DNA of 64,000 nucleotides from NCBI RefSeq assembly GCF_038900055.1, contig NZ_JBBMQM010000001.1:1550001-1614000 (forward strand), given 5' to 3'. The notes beneath the pieces are model-generated. The model made no database searches and was not told the origin of the DNA. It saw only the letters and a list, made by a program, of their open reading frames with translations. This stretch comes from Henriciella sp. AS95 (lineage in GTDB: Bacteria > Pseudomonadota > Alphaproteobacteria > Caulobacterales > Hyphomonadaceae). This document shows, piece by piece, positions 17,983 through 27,586 of this stretch. Position 1 is the stretch's first letter. Each line of letters opens with the position of its first letter. The position numbers and the translations under genes are program-made.

Positions 17983-18144
17983 TATGGAGCCCGGCTGTGG
18001 ATTGCTGCCGCCCATAAATCAACTCTGGATTAACGCCGCTCTAAGCTCGCCAGAAAATTCGCTCTCACATCCCCACAGTTGCGAAAAGGCCCGTCTGGCG
18101 GTAGGCGGTTGCGCTGGACTTCAGCTCTCGATTCAAGGCTTGCC

Positions 18145-19044
18145 ATGTCAGCCCCGACCGCCCGTGAAAAACCCGCTTCCTTTCAGGATCTGATCCTGCG
18201 CCTGCAGGCCTATTGGGCCGCGCAGGGCTGCGCGATCCTGCAGCCTTATGACATGGAAGTTGGCGCCGGCACGCTGCATCCGGCCACAGTCCTGCGCGCG
18301 CTCGGGCCAAAGGACTGGCGCGCCGCTTATGTGCAGCCATCGCGCCGCCCGGCCGATGGCCGCTATGGCGAGAATCCCAACCGGCTCGGCCATTATTATC
18401 AGTATCAGGTCATCCTGAAGCCGAACCCGGCCAACCTGCAGGATCTTTATCTCAATTCCCTCTACGAGATCGGCATCGACCCGATGGTCCATGATATCCG
18501 CTTTGTGGAGGATGACTGGGAGAACCCGACCGTTGGCGCCTGGGGGCTTGGCTGGGAAGTCTGGTGCGACGGCATGGAAGTGTCCCAATATACCTATTTC
18601 CAGCAGGTTGGCGGGCTCGACGTCTTCCCGGTTTCCGGCGAGCTGACCTACGGCCTTGAGCGCCTCGCCATGTATGTCTTCGGCGTCGACAATGTCTATG
18701 ACCTGCCATTCAACGACCCGGCCTCCGCCGTGCCGCTCTCCTATGGCGATGTCTTCCTGCAGAATGAGCGCGAGCAATCGGCTTTCAATTTTGAGCTGGC
18801 CGATGTGGAGATGCTGCAGACCTGGTTCACCGGCTGCGAGAAACAGTCCAAGGCCCTGCGCGAGGCTGGCAAGCCGCTGCCGGCCTATGACTATGCGCTG
18901 AAGGCGTCCCACGTCTTCAACCTGATCGATGCGCGCGGCGCGATTTCGCCGACCGAGCGTCAGGCCTTTATCGGCCGCGTCCGCGACCTCGCGCGCGGCG
19001 CCGCCGAGCTTTGGGCGAAGCAGGAAGAGGAGCGGGCGGCCTGA
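18145..19044 (+). CDS. glyQ: Glycyl-tRNA synthetase alpha subunit
   Basis: Catalytic alpha subunit of the heterotetrameric bacterial GlyRS, 299 residues. It has [20 protein letters not shown] near the start, then [11 protein letters not shown], and the class II motifs around [18 protein letters not shown] and [14 protein letters not shown]. The ATG at 18145 has AAGG upstream and matches family starts; an in-frame ATG 66 bases earlier gives an unlikely basic extension. The stop overlaps the next ATG by one base (TGATG). Two small lipoprotein genes lie between glyQ and glyS, which are normally adjacent. Confidence 0.97.
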   Translation: MSAPTAREKPASFQDLILRLQAYWAAQGCAILQPYDMEVGAGTLHPATVLRALGPKDWRAAYVQPSRRPADGRYGENPNRLGHYYQYQVILKPNPANLQDLYLNSLYEIGIDPMVHDIRFVEDDWENPTVGAWGLGWEVWCDGMEVSQYTYFQQVGGLDVFPVSGELTYGLERLAMYVFGVDNVYDLPFNDPASAVPLSYGDVFLQNEREQSAFNFELADVEMLQTWFTGCEKQSKALREAGKPLPAYDYALKASHVFNLIDARGAISPTERQAFIGRVRDLARGAAELWAKQEEERAA

Positions 19045-19520
19045 TGATGCGCTCACTGGCATTTGCGTTGTTGCTAGCAGCGGCATCCTGCAGCGGTGGC
19101 GGCAGTGATGAAACCGCCACTGGCGCAGGCGAGACCGCCGAACCGGCCCCTGTCATCGCCGCCGACATGGCCATGCCTGTCGACGAACCATTCTGCGCCT
19201 TTTCGGCAGAAGGCAGCACGCCGGACGGAAACTACGTCTTCGTCACCAGTCTCGGCGATAGCGTCTATCACGGCTATGCCAAGCTCGACGGCGACGTCAC
19301 GAAACTCACCGAAGTCGAGGCCGGCTTCGGCGCAGGCATCGAGACGCGCCGCTATGTCAACGATGATGAGAGCGTCGAACTCGAAGTGATCCTGCTGGAG
19401 GCAGGCGAAACGGATGCTGGCGTATCTTATACAGGCTCTGTGCGACCCATCTTTCCAGCCGAGGGCGATGCCGTGAAGTTTGAAGGTGCGTGCGCCTATG
19501 ATGGAGCTGCAGATGAATAA
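19044..19520 (+). CDS. Small lipoprotein inside the glyQ-glyS operon (paralogue A)
   Basis: About 158 residues. Starts Met-Met-Arg at the glyQ stop (TGATG), signal peptide LAFALLLAAASC ending at the lipobox cysteine, then a Gly/Glu/Ala-rich linker. The mature domain begins at DEPFCAF and ends near FEGACAY, with two cysteines that may bond. It aligns with the next protein: GIETRRY against GIETWRY, VELEV against VELQL, then a YTGS/YEGT segment and a final K-x-x-G-x-C. Function unknown; it is translationally coupled to glyQ. Confidence 0.8.
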   Translation: MMRSLAFALLLAAASCSGGGSDETATGAGETAEPAPVIAADMAMPVDEPFCAFSAEGSTPDGNYVFVTSLGDSVYHGYAKLDGDVTKLTEVEAGFGAGIETRRYVNDDESVELEVILLEAGETDAGVSYTGSVRPIFPAEGDAVKFEGACAYDGAADE

Positions 19521-20046
19521 AACGACCATCGCTTTTCTGGCCGCTGTGCTCTGGCCTGCGGCGGCTTGCTCGAATGAGCCGGACGCACCGACAGAGCCTG
19601 AGCCGCAATACAATACCAGCGTGGACGACCCGACTCCCCCGGCTGAAGATGTCGCCGCAACAGACCCGCAGGCGCTCGGGATCGGCGTCATCCACGAGCC
19701 CGATACGCTTGCCTATTGCACGCTCATGCAGGCTGCTCACGAATTCGTCTATGACGACCCGGCGACCTGGCGCTTTGTCTTTCTCAGCGAAGCGGAGGGC
19801 GATGAACCGCCGGCGCGGATCAAGATCAATGATGAGGTGCTCACCTTCAGCGAAGAGATGAGGACCGAGGACGCAGACGGCATAGAGACCTGGCGCTACC
19901 GCTCTGAGGAGCGCGGCATCCTCGTCGAATTGCAGCTGAAACCCGTCGATGGCGGGGTCGAGCACACCGATTACGAAGGCACGATGGCCATCATCGAGCC
20001 GGTCGAAACTGAGAAAATGGGCGTAAAAGGCAGTTGCGGCGTCTGA
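19513..20046 (+). CDS. Small lipoprotein inside the glyQ-glyS operon (paralogue B)
   Basis: About 177 residues. The ATG at 19513 overlaps the preceding stop by 8 bases and starts a signal peptide ending in PAAACS. A Pro/Glu/Asp-rich linker of about 40 residues follows, then a domain from LAYCTLM to VKGSCGV. The two cysteines and the core GIETWRY...VELQL match paralogue A, so the pair arose by tandem duplication. It is followed by glyS after 48 bases. Confidence 0.8.
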   Translation: MNKTTIAFLAAVLWPAAACSNEPDAPTEPEPQYNTSVDDPTPPAEDVAATDPQALGIGVIHEPDTLAYCTLMQAAHEFVYDDPATWRFVFLSEAEGDEPPARIKINDEVLTFSEEMRTEDADGIETWRYRSEERGILVELQLKPVDGGVEHTDYEGTMAIIEPVETEKMGVKGSCGV

Positions 20047-20094
20047 CCGCCTGCGGCATCACGCTGACACGAAACACGGGACCATCACCACTTC

Positions 20095-22428
20095 ATGGCT
20101 GAACTTCTCCTCGAACTCTTTTCGGAAGAGATTCCGGCACGCATGCAGGCCAAGGCCGAGCGCGATCTTCGCGATGCGCTGACCAAGGGGCTGACCGATG
20201 CCGGCGTCGAGTATGGCGAGGTCACGGCGCTGTCCGGGCCGCGCCGGCTCGCCGTAGCGATTGACGGGCTGCCGGAAAAATCGGCCGATGTCAGCGAAGA
20301 GAAGAAGGGCCCGAAAGTCGGCGCGCCGGACCAGGCCGTCCAGGGCTTCCTGCGCGGGGCAGGGCTCTCTTCGGTCGATGAAGCCGAGGTGCGGAGCGAC
20401 CCGAAAAAGGGCGATTTTTACGTCGCCGTGCGCGAAATCCCGGGCCGCCCGCTCGAAGACATCATTGCAGACCTCGTGCCGGAAATTGTGCGCGGCTTTC
20501 ACTGGCCAAAGTCGATGCGCTGGGGCCGGGGCGAACTTCGCTGGGTGCGCCCTCTGCAGAGAATTGTCTGCGTTTTCAACGGCAAGACGGTCGAGTTTGA
20601 GATTGACGGTCTGACGTCCGGAAACGAGACAGAAGGACACCGCGTCCAGGGGCGCGGGCCATTCACTGTCTCGTCGCTGGACGAATACCGCACCAAGCTG
20701 CAGCAGGAAGGCTCTGTTGTCCTGTCACGCGAAGACCGCCGCCTGCTGATTGAAGAACAGGCCCACAAGGTGTGCGCCGAGGCGGGTCTCGAACTCGTCG
20801 AGGACAAGGGCCTGCTGGAAGAAGTGACCGGCCTCGCCGAGTGGCCGGTGGTCATTCTCGGCGATATGGACCCGGCCTTCCTCGACCTGCCGGGCGAAGT
20901 CGTGCAGCTCTCCATGCGCACCCACCAGAAATATTTCGCCGTGCGCGACCCGAAGACCGGCAAGCTCGCGCCGAACTTCGTCGTGGTCGCCAACGTTGAA
21001 GCGAAAGATGGCGGCAAGGCCATCGCGGCGGGCAATCGCAAAGTGCTCTCGGCCCGCCTCGATGATGCGCGCTTCTTCTGGGACAATGACCGCAAAACCC
21101 CGCTTGAGGAGATGGCGAAGAAGCTCAAGGCCATCGACTTCAAGAAGGAGCTGGGCTCCATCGCCGACAAAGTCGACCGCGTGGCAGCGCTCGCCCGTGA
21201 GCTCGCCCCGAAAGTCGGCGCTGACCCGGACCTTGCAGAAAAGGCGGCCAGATTGGCGAAAGCGGACCTTGTGTCCGAAATGGTCTTTGAGTTTCCCGAA
21301 TTGCAGGGCGTGATGGGCCGCTACTATGCGCTGGAGCAGGGCCTTGCCCCCTTCGACCGCTCCGCGGCCACTTCCCCCGCCAGCGGGGGAAGAGAGGACC
21401 AGGCCGCAAGCACGCCTCCCCCGCCCGCGGGGGAGGTGCCGGCAGGCGGAGGGGGGCTGCTTAGCGGCCTCGAAGACGCTGACGTCCGCAAGATCGCCGA
21501 TGCCATCGCCATGCATTACAAGCCGCAAGGCCCATCAGACGAGGTGCCGACCGAACCCGTCAGCATCGCCGTGGCGCTCGCCGACAAGCTCGACACGCTG
21601 GTCGGCTTCTGGGCCATCGACGAGAAACCGACTGGCTCGAAAGACCCGTTCGCGCTCCGCCGCGCCGCGCTGGGTGCCGTGAGGATCATTCTGGAGAATG
21701 ATATCAGACTAAGTCTGCTGAACGTCGGCTATTTGGTACAGGATCGATTTTCGAAGTTTGTTACGCCCGACATGGCACTTTTTGCCGCTTCCGATGTAAT
21801 AACTGAACCCGAGCTCAAAAAACCTACCCGCAATCCGGGCGCACTTATTAGTTACATTAAAGAACGCACCAAAAACGCGAGATACTTTACCTATTGGAAG
21901 GCGATTGACGACCTCCTCGCCTTCTTCGCCGACCGCCTGAAACAATACCTCCGCGATGCGGGCGCGCGCTACGATCTCATCGACGCGGTCTTCGAGCTCG
22001 GAGAGGACGATCTCGTGCTGATCGTGAAGCGGGTCGAGGCGCTCGGTGCCTTCCTTGAGACCGAAGATGGCGCGAACCTTCAGGCGGGCTACAAGCGCGC
22101 GGTGAACATCCTCAAGGCCGAGGAGAAGAAGGACGGCACGGAATTCTCCGGCGCGCCGGACAAATCCCTGTTTGAGCAGGATGAGGAGAAGGCGCTCTAC
22201 GCGGCCATCGATGCCTCCACCGCAGAGGCGGATGATGCTCTGGAGGCCGAGGATTTCGAGAAGGCGATGGCGGCGCTGGCCAAACTCCGCGCGCCCGTCG
22301 ATGCGTTCTTCGAAGAGATCCAGGTTAATGCCGAGAAACCAGAATTGAGGCAAAACCGCCTCTTGATTCTGAATTCCATTCGTGACGCTTTGCATCGCGT
22401 CGCCGATTTTTCCAAACTGGCGGCATAA
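20095..22428 (+). CDS. glyS: Glycyl-tRNA synthetase beta subunit with an in-frame repeat insertion
   Basis: Beta (tRNA-binding) subunit of GlyRS, 777 residues against roughly 690-700 in E. coli. It starts LLLELFSEEIPARMQAKAERDL, contains VQLSMRTHQKYFAVRD and the HD-like segment around EMVFEFPELQGVMGRYYA, then KDPFALRRAALGAVRIILEN, and ends with DALHRVADFSKLAA. Residues about 417-457 are a translated palindromic repeat (Pro/Gly/Ala-rich) inserted between YYALEQG and EDADVRKIADAIAMHYKP, two stretches that are contiguous in the family. The rest looks intact, so the gene should function. A stretch around 21690-21900 is AT-richer than the rest. Confidence 0.96.
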   Translation: MAELLLELFSEEIPARMQAKAERDLRDALTKGLTDAGVEYGEVTALSGPRRLAVAIDGLPEKSADVSEEKKGPKVGAPDQAVQGFLRGAGLSSVDEAEVRSDPKKGDFYVAVREIPGRPLEDIIADLVPEIVRGFHWPKSMRWGRGELRWVRPLQRIVCVFNGKTVEFEIDGLTSGNETEGHRVQGRGPFTVSSLDEYRTKLQQEGSVVLSREDRRLLIEEQAHKVCAEAGLELVEDKGLLEEVTGLAEWPVVILGDMDPAFLDLPGEVVQLSMRTHQKYFAVRDPKTGKLAPNFVVVANVEAKDGGKAIAAGNRKVLSARLDDARFFWDNDRKTPLEEMAKKLKAIDFKKELGSIADKVDRVAALARELAPKVGADPDLAEKAARLAKADLVSEMVFEFPELQGVMGRYYALEQGLAPFDRSAATSPASGGREDQAASTPPPPAGEVPAGGGGLLSGLEDADVRKIADAIAMHYKPQGPSDEVPTEPVSIAVALADKLDTLVGFWAIDEKPTGSKDPFALRRAALGAVRIILENDIRLSLLNVGYLVQDRFSKFVTPDMALFAASDVITEPELKKPTRNPGALISYIKERTKNARYFTYWKAIDDLLAFFADRLKQYLRDAGARYDLIDAVFELGEDDLVLIVKRVEALGAFLETEDGANLQAGYKRAVNILKAEEKKDGTEFSGAPDKSLFEQDEEKALYAAIDASTAEADDALEAEDFEKAMAALAKLRAPVDAFFEEIQVNAEKPELRQNRLLILNSIRDALHRVADFSKLAA
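21371..21436. repeat. Double palindromic repeat inside glyS
   Basis: Two perfect hairpins with 10-base stems and 2-base loops: 21371-21380 with 21383-21392 (CTTCCCCCGC / GCGGGGGAAG) and 21415-21424 with 21427-21436 (CCTCCCCCGC / GCGGGGGAGG). They are followed by GTGCCGGCAGGCGGAGGGGG, a sequence of the kind found in intergenic repeats of alphaproteobacteria. The element, about 120 bases with its flanks, keeps the glyS frame. Confidence 0.85.
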
Positions 22429-22446
22429 TCTTCCGGGGGCGTATCC

Positions 22447-22854
22447 ATGTTGATTCTTCCGCTCCTGATCGGCCTTCTGGCCTTATGGATGTGGAGCCTT
22501 GTCAAAATGCCTTCCAAGCAGGCACGGGACATTTTTGAAGCGAACGGGCCGACGCCGTCTGAGGTGTCAGACCTCGACCGCGCTTTCGTGCTCGACCTGC
22601 ACCGGCGTTTTGGCGCAGCAGACTTCAGACTGAAGGCTGTCCGGGGACGCCAGCTTGATCCTGAAATCGCGGAAAAATTTGGCGTGAAACCTGCAAGCCT
22701 GGACGACCAAACTGAGTTGGGGGTCCGTTTGCCGCATCTGAAACTTCTGGTGTCCTTTGAACCCGGACGCTATCGCCTTACACACGACGCTGCGCGATTG
22801 GCCCAAAGCCTCGCCACCAAAGAATTAAGTCTGGAGAATGCAAATCATGGCTGA
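22447..22854 (+). CDS. Hypothetical membrane-anchored protein between glyS and ppdK
   Basis: A 135-residue protein. One N-terminal membrane helix (LILPLLIGLLALWMWSLV), then a hydrophilic domain of about 110 residues with no motif I recognise. It starts 18 bases after glyS and overlaps the ppdK start by 8 bases, so it is co-translated with both. The ribosome binding site of ppdK lies within its last codons. Confidence 0.75.
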   Translation: MLILPLLIGLLALWMWSLVKMPSKQARDIFEANGPTPSEVSDLDRAFVLDLHRRFGAADFRLKAVRGRQLDPEIAEKFGVKPASLDDQTELGVRLPHLKLLVSFEPGRYRLTHDAARLAQSLATKELSLENANHG

Positions 22855-25540
22855 CAGTGCTGACACGATGACCAAGGATCAATGGGTGTATTCCTTCGGT
22901 GGTGGCACAGCTGATGGCGACACCACGATGAAGAACCTGCTTGGCGGCAAGGGCGCGAACCTCGCAGAGATGGCGCGCCTCGGCCTTCCGGTTCCTCCGG
23001 GCTTCACGCTCACAACGGCAGTCTGCACCGCCTATTATGATCTTGGCGAAAAATATCCCGACGGTCTGGAAGCGCAGGTCGATACCGCGCTGAAGGCCGT
23101 TGAAGCCGAGACCGGCAAAGTGTTTGGCGATGCGGACAATCCGCTTCTGGTGTCCGTGCGCTCAGGCGCGCGCGCCTCGATGCCGGGCATGATGGATACG
23201 GTTCTGAACCTCGGCCTGTCGGAAGTGACGGTGAAAGGGCTCGCCAAGAAAGCCGGTGAGCGCTTTGCCTATGATTCCTATCGCCGCTTCATCCAGATGT
23301 ATTGCAATGTCGTGCTCGGCCTGAAGCATGACACGTTCGAACATATCCTCGACGACTATAAAGAGCGTCAGGACTATAGCCTCGACACCGAGATGACGGC
23401 CGATGACTGGAAAGAGATCATCAGCCAGTACAAGGCCGCCGTGAAGAAACAGCTCGGCAAGCCGTTCCCGGATGATCCGCGCGAACAGCTTTGGGGCGCG
23501 ATCGGCGCCGTTTTCGGCTCATGGATGAATGACCGCGCCATCCTCTATCGCAAGCTGAATGACATCCCTGCGGCCTGGGGCACGGCGGTCAACGTCCAGT
23601 CCATGGTGTTCGGCAATATGGGCGACACCTCGGCGACCGGCGTTGCCTTCACGCGTGACCCGTCGACCGGTGAGAAAGTCTTCTATGGCGAATTCCTCGT
23701 GAATGCGCAGGGCGAAGACGTTGTGGCCGGTATCCGCACGCCGGCCCCGATTTCCCGCTCTCGCGCTGAGGCGCTGTCGTCGGAAGAGCTGCCGCTCGAA
23801 GACGCGATGCCTGCGGTTTACGAAGAACTGGTGGCGGTCGCTGAAAAGCTCGAAAGCCACTATCGCGACATGCAGGACATCGAGTTCACGGTCGAAGACA
23901 ACAAGCTCTACATGCTGCAGACGCGGAACGGTAAGCGCACCGCCGCTGCAGCTCTGAAGATTGCCGTCGACATGGCGCAGGAAGGGCTCATCAATGAGGA
24001 GGAGGCTGTCCTCCGCCTGATGCCGAACCAGCTCGACCAGCTGCTCCATCCAACCATTGCACCGGACGCAAAACGCGACGTCATCGTCAAAGGCCTGCCG
24101 GCCAGCCCGGGCGCCGCTGTCGGCAAGGTGGTGTTCGATTCCGATGAGGCTGCGGCGCTCGCCGAGAAGGGCGAAGACGTCATTCTCATGCGCGTCGAGA
24201 CGAGCCCGGAAGATATTCACGGCATGCATGCCGCCCGTGCCATCGTGACGTCTCGCGGGGGTATGACCTCTCACGCCGCTGTTGTCGCGCGCGGCATGGG
24301 TCGTCCCTGTGTCTGCGGCGCTGGTGGTCTCCAGATCGACCCGGCCAATGGCACTTTCCGCTCCGGCGGCCGCGAGTTCAAGAAAGGCGACGTCGTCACG
24401 ATTGACGGCGCAGAAGGCGAGGTTCTCCTCGGCGCCATCGAGATGGTGAAGCCGGATCTGTCCGGTGATTTCGGCAAGCTCATGGAGTGGGCTGACCGCG
24501 CGCGTAAACTGAAAGTGCGCACCAACGCCGAAACCCCGCACGACGTCGAAACCGCTAAGCAGTTCGGCGCGGAAGGCATTGGCCTTTGCCGCACAGAGCA
24601 TATGTTCTTCGACGCCGAGCGGATCCCTGTGGTTCGCTCCATGATCCTGGCTGGCGACAAGAAGGGCCGCGAGGCCGCGCTGTCCAAGCTGCTGCCGATG
24701 CAGCGCGAAGACTTCGCGGAGATTTTCCGCATCATGGAAGATCGTCCTTGCACGATCCGCCTGCTTGACCCGCCGCTTCACGAATTCCTGCCTCACTCGG
24801 AAGACGAGATGGCCGAAGTTGCCGCTTCAGCGGGCGTAGATGTGGCGGTTCTGAAACGTCAGGCTGATGATCTGCACGAGAGCAATCCGATGCTGGGTCA
24901 CCGGGGCTGCCGCCTTGGTATCACCTATCCGGAAATCTACGAGATGCAGGCGCGCGCCATCTTTGAGGCGGCTGTGCAGATTGCCAAGGAAACCGGCTAC
25001 AGCCCGGTACCGGAAGTGATGATCCCGCTGGCCGCGACCAAGAAGGAAATCGATATCCTGAAGGCGCGCATCGACGCGACGGCAAAAGCGGTGTTCGAAG
25101 AGACGGGCACGACGCTGGAATATCTTGTCGGCACCATGATCGAGCTACCGCGTGCCGCGCTACAGGCTGGCTTTATCGCTGAGTCTGCAGCCTTCTTCTC
25201 TTTCGGGACGAATGATCTGACACAAACGACGCTCGGCATCTCCCGTGATGACGCGGCGCGCTTCCTCAAGGCCTATGAAGAGCAGGGCATCTACGAGAAA
25301 GACCCGTTCGTGACGCTGGATCAGGATGGCGTTGGCGAACTCGTCAAAATTGCTGCTGAACGGGGCCGCAAAACCCGTCCGGATATCAAGCTTGGTATCT
25401 GCGGCGAGCATGGTGGTGACCCGGCATCTGTCATCTTCTGTCACCATCTGGGACTCGATTATGTCTCGTGTTCGCCGTACCGTGTGCCCATTGCCCGACT
25501 CGCGGCCGCACATGCTGCATTGCAGCAAAACGAGGACTGA
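22847..25540 (+). CDS. ppdK: Pyruvate, phosphate dikinase
   Basis: Interconverts pyruvate, ATP and phosphate with PEP, AMP and pyrophosphate; 897 residues from the ATG at 22847, which has GGAG ten bases upstream (an ATG at 22838 is possible). The N-terminal ATP-grasp part has GGKGANLAEM and SVRSGARASMPGMMDT. The swivelling domain carries the phospho-histidine in GGMTSHAAVVARGMGRPCV. The C-terminal PEP/pyruvate barrel has GLCRTEHMF, a long QTTLGISRDDAARF segment and the catalytic Cys in GICGEHGGD. It is cytoplasmic and the last gene of the glyQ operon. Confidence 0.97.
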   Translation: MADSADTMTKDQWVYSFGGGTADGDTTMKNLLGGKGANLAEMARLGLPVPPGFTLTTAVCTAYYDLGEKYPDGLEAQVDTALKAVEAETGKVFGDADNPLLVSVRSGARASMPGMMDTVLNLGLSEVTVKGLAKKAGERFAYDSYRRFIQMYCNVVLGLKHDTFEHILDDYKERQDYSLDTEMTADDWKEIISQYKAAVKKQLGKPFPDDPREQLWGAIGAVFGSWMNDRAILYRKLNDIPAAWGTAVNVQSMVFGNMGDTSATGVAFTRDPSTGEKVFYGEFLVNAQGEDVVAGIRTPAPISRSRAEALSSEELPLEDAMPAVYEELVAVAEKLESHYRDMQDIEFTVEDNKLYMLQTRNGKRTAAAALKIAVDMAQEGLINEEEAVLRLMPNQLDQLLHPTIAPDAKRDVIVKGLPASPGAAVGKVVFDSDEAAALAEKGEDVILMRVETSPEDIHGMHAARAIVTSRGGMTSHAAVVARGMGRPCVCGAGGLQIDPANGTFRSGGREFKKGDVVTIDGAEGEVLLGAIEMVKPDLSGDFGKLMEWADRARKLKVRTNAETPHDVETAKQFGAEGIGLCRTEHMFFDAERIPVVRSMILAGDKKGREAALSKLLPMQREDFAEIFRIMEDRPCTIRLLDPPLHEFLPHSEDEMAEVAASAGVDVAVLKRQADDLHESNPMLGHRGCRLGITYPEIYEMQARAIFEAAVQIAKETGYSPVPEVMIPLAATKKEIDILKARIDATAKAVFEETGTTLEYLVGTMIELPRAALQAGFIAESAAFFSFGTNDLTQTTLGISRDDAARFLKAYEEQGIYEKDPFVTLDQDGVGELVKIAAERGRKTRPDIKLGICGEHGGDPASVIFCHHLGLDYVSCSPYRVPIARLAAAHAALQQNED

Positions 25541-25905
25541 TGAGGGGTCAATTTCGGTGATTTAGCGGGGCTGGAGCGTGATTCAGACCCCGTAAAACCG
25601 TTGTATTTCAGCAACACTCTGTTTCGGTGGCGAAATTGAATGGCTGTTCATCTGCCCCTTTGAGCAGTTGAATCGTTACAATTTTTTGCATTTCCGTAGC
25701 TCGGCCTAAACGGCCGTGTCCCATAATGGGTTCCAAAGCCTACAGAAATGTAAGTCTGCAAATCGGCGATTTGATTGCTATGTGCCGCTCGAGTTTAATA
25801 TTTAGTCCAAACGAGAAGCCGGAGACATCAGGGAATTAGCGGGGGGGCCAGTTTGGCCTGATAACTGCTTGGATGGCTCAAACCGGTAACTAGAGGGGAC
25901 AGGTG
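25541..25905. other. Intergenic region without a gene, AT-richer, two GANTC sites
   Basis: About 365 bases between ppdK and the cell-wall hydrolase. I see no coding sequence and no clear terminator. GANTC sites lie at 25580-25584 (GATTC) and 25670-25674 (GAATC). GGCCTAAACGGCC near 25705 can form a short hairpin. The promoter of the hydrolase gene must lie here, but no consensus stands out. Confidence 0.5.
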
Positions 25906-26901
25906 ATGTCACTCAGAACGGCAAAACAAAGCCCGCGTATTTTCGCGGACACGTCACTCCGCGGCAAAGTCAGCCGTTGGTGGATGGACAAGACCAACGC
26001 CGAACAGCGCACCTATGTCATGCGCTCGGCTCTGGTCTCGACGCTGGCTGCAGGCCTGATTGTCGCGCTTCCAATGATTGCCTCGATCAACACGCAAAAG
26101 CAGGCAGAAGCTGAGTACCGTGCTCAGACTGAACGCTTCGCTGCCGCGCAGGATGCCGGTGAGGCCGTTCGGTCCGATCCAGAAGCGCCGGAACTCATGC
26201 GCCACGAATGGCTGCGCAATGTCGAGTTCTCGCTCGAGCGCAATCCGGACGAGGCGCTCAGCCGCTATGGTGGTCTTGAGCGTGACTCTGCGGTTCTGGC
26301 CGGCATGAAGAGCTTTGATCCCATTCACCTCGACAAGGCGGAAGATATGAGCCGCCAGATGAAATGTCTGGCCGAAGCGGTATATTATGAGGCTCGCAGC
26401 GAAACCACATCCGGTCAGCTGGCGGTTGCCGAAGTGATCATGAACCGCGTCCAGGATCATCGCTATCCGAACACGGCTTGCGATGTTGTCTACCAGGGCG
26501 CAACCCGCACCACGGGTTGTCAGTTCACCTTCACCTGCGACGGTGCACTGGCCCGCAAACCGCGCGGTTCGAAGTGGGAGGCGGCGAAAGCGATCGCTGC
26601 GCACATCTATCTCGGACTGGATGAGCAACGCACCCATGGGGCGACGCACTATCACGCGACCTATGTGAACCCTGTCTGGAATTCCGGCCTCATCAAGACG
26701 TCGAAGATCGGCACGCACATCTTCTACCGGTTCCCGCGCGGGGCCGAGTGGGCAAGTGCCCGCGCCGCCCAACAGGCCCGCTTTGACCGCGAAGCTTCAG
26801 GCGATGCCGGTGCAAGCTCGACACTCGTGACCATCACGAATGAGGACGACACCGCAGACCTGAATGCCAAGTCGCTCAGCGTTCTCAGCCCAGCGCCGTA
26901 A
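25906..26901 (+). CDS. SleB-like cell wall hydrolase, membrane anchored
   Basis: About 331 residues with the Hydrolase_2 (SleB) catalytic domain, expected to cut peptidoglycan. A basic N-terminal cytoplasmic part of about 40 residues is followed by one membrane helix (ALVSTLAAGLIVALPMI), a charged linker of about 75 residues, and the domain CLAEAVYYEARSETTSGQLAVAEV...CQFTFTCDG. The Glu in YYEARSE is the expected catalytic residue, and the C-terminal HATYVNPVW motif is also typical. The ATG at 25906 has a good AGAGGGGA site; a GTG sits just before it. Confidence 0.88.
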   Translation: MSLRTAKQSPRIFADTSLRGKVSRWWMDKTNAEQRTYVMRSALVSTLAAGLIVALPMIASINTQKQAEAEYRAQTERFAAAQDAGEAVRSDPEAPELMRHEWLRNVEFSLERNPDEALSRYGGLERDSAVLAGMKSFDPIHLDKAEDMSRQMKCLAEAVYYEARSETTSGQLAVAEVIMNRVQDHRYPNTACDVVYQGATRTTGCQFTFTCDGALARKPRGSKWEAAKAIAAHIYLGLDEQRTHGATHYHATYVNPVWNSGLIKTSKIGTHIFYRFPRGAEWASARAAQQARFDREASGDAGASSTLVTITNEDDTADLNAKSLSVLSPAP

Positions 26902-26913
26902 GGTCAATAATTT

Positions 26914-27573
26914 ATGAGTGAAGAAAGTCTGTTTGAGGCGGTCGACACTTATATCAACAGCCTGTTTGTGGAAGATGATCCGGTGCTGGAGCGCGCCATT
27001 GAGCGTTCGACCGCAGCCGGTCTTCCTGAAATCCAGGTGTCGCCCGGACAAGGCAAACTCATCTACCTGCTGGCCAAGATGATTGGCGCCAAACGTGTTC
27101 TCGAAATTGGCACGCTGGGCGGCTACTCGACCGTCTGGCTCGGGCGGGCGCTCCCCGAAGACGGCAGGATCACCACTGTTGAGCTAGAGCCTGCGCATGT
27201 GAAAGTTGCGCGCGAGACCCTGGAAGATGCCGGCCTTTCGGCCCGCTGTGAAGTGGTTGAAGGCAAGGCGCTTGATGTGATGAGCGGCCTCGAGCCGAGT
27301 TTCGACATGGTCTTTCTCGACGCCAACAAGGACGGCTATCCGGCCTATCTCAAACAGGCGGTTCGCCTGACGCGACCGGGCGGCCTGATCGTGGCCGACA
27401 ATGTCGTGCGGGAGGGCGCGGTGCTGAAGCCATCCTCCGTCGATGCGAATGCGATTGGCGCAGCCGCCTTCAACCAGGCGCTCGCTAGTCATCCCGAATT
27501 GGAAGCGATCGTGCTCCAGCAGGTCGGCATCAAGGGGCATGACGGGCTCGCCGTTGCTCGCGTGAAAGACTGA
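26914..27573 (+). CDS. Class I SAM-dependent O-methyltransferase
   Basis: A 219-residue methyltransferase of the caffeoyl-CoA / catechol O-methyltransferase type. SAM motif LEIGTLGGYSTVWLGRAL, acidic end of strand 2 in VELEPAHVKVAR, metal-binding FLDANKDGYPAYL and the following LIVADNVVREG. It starts 12 bases after the hydrolase gene, so the two are probably one transcript. The substrate cannot be told. Confidence 0.9.
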   Translation: MSEESLFEAVDTYINSLFVEDDPVLERAIERSTAAGLPEIQVSPGQGKLIYLLAKMIGAKRVLEIGTLGGYSTVWLGRALPEDGRITTVELEPAHVKVARETLEDAGLSARCEVVEGKALDVMSGLEPSFDMVFLDANKDGYPAYLKQAVRLTRPGGLIVADNVVREGAVLKPSSVDANAIGAAAFNQALASHPELEAIVLQQVGIKGHDGLAVARVKD

Positions 27574-27586
27574 CTGATCCGTCTGG

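Noticed and set aside
23519-24796. A 425-residue frame antisense to ppdK
   Set aside because: Antisense shadow rich in His, Arg and Ala; ppdK on the other strand is fully conserved.
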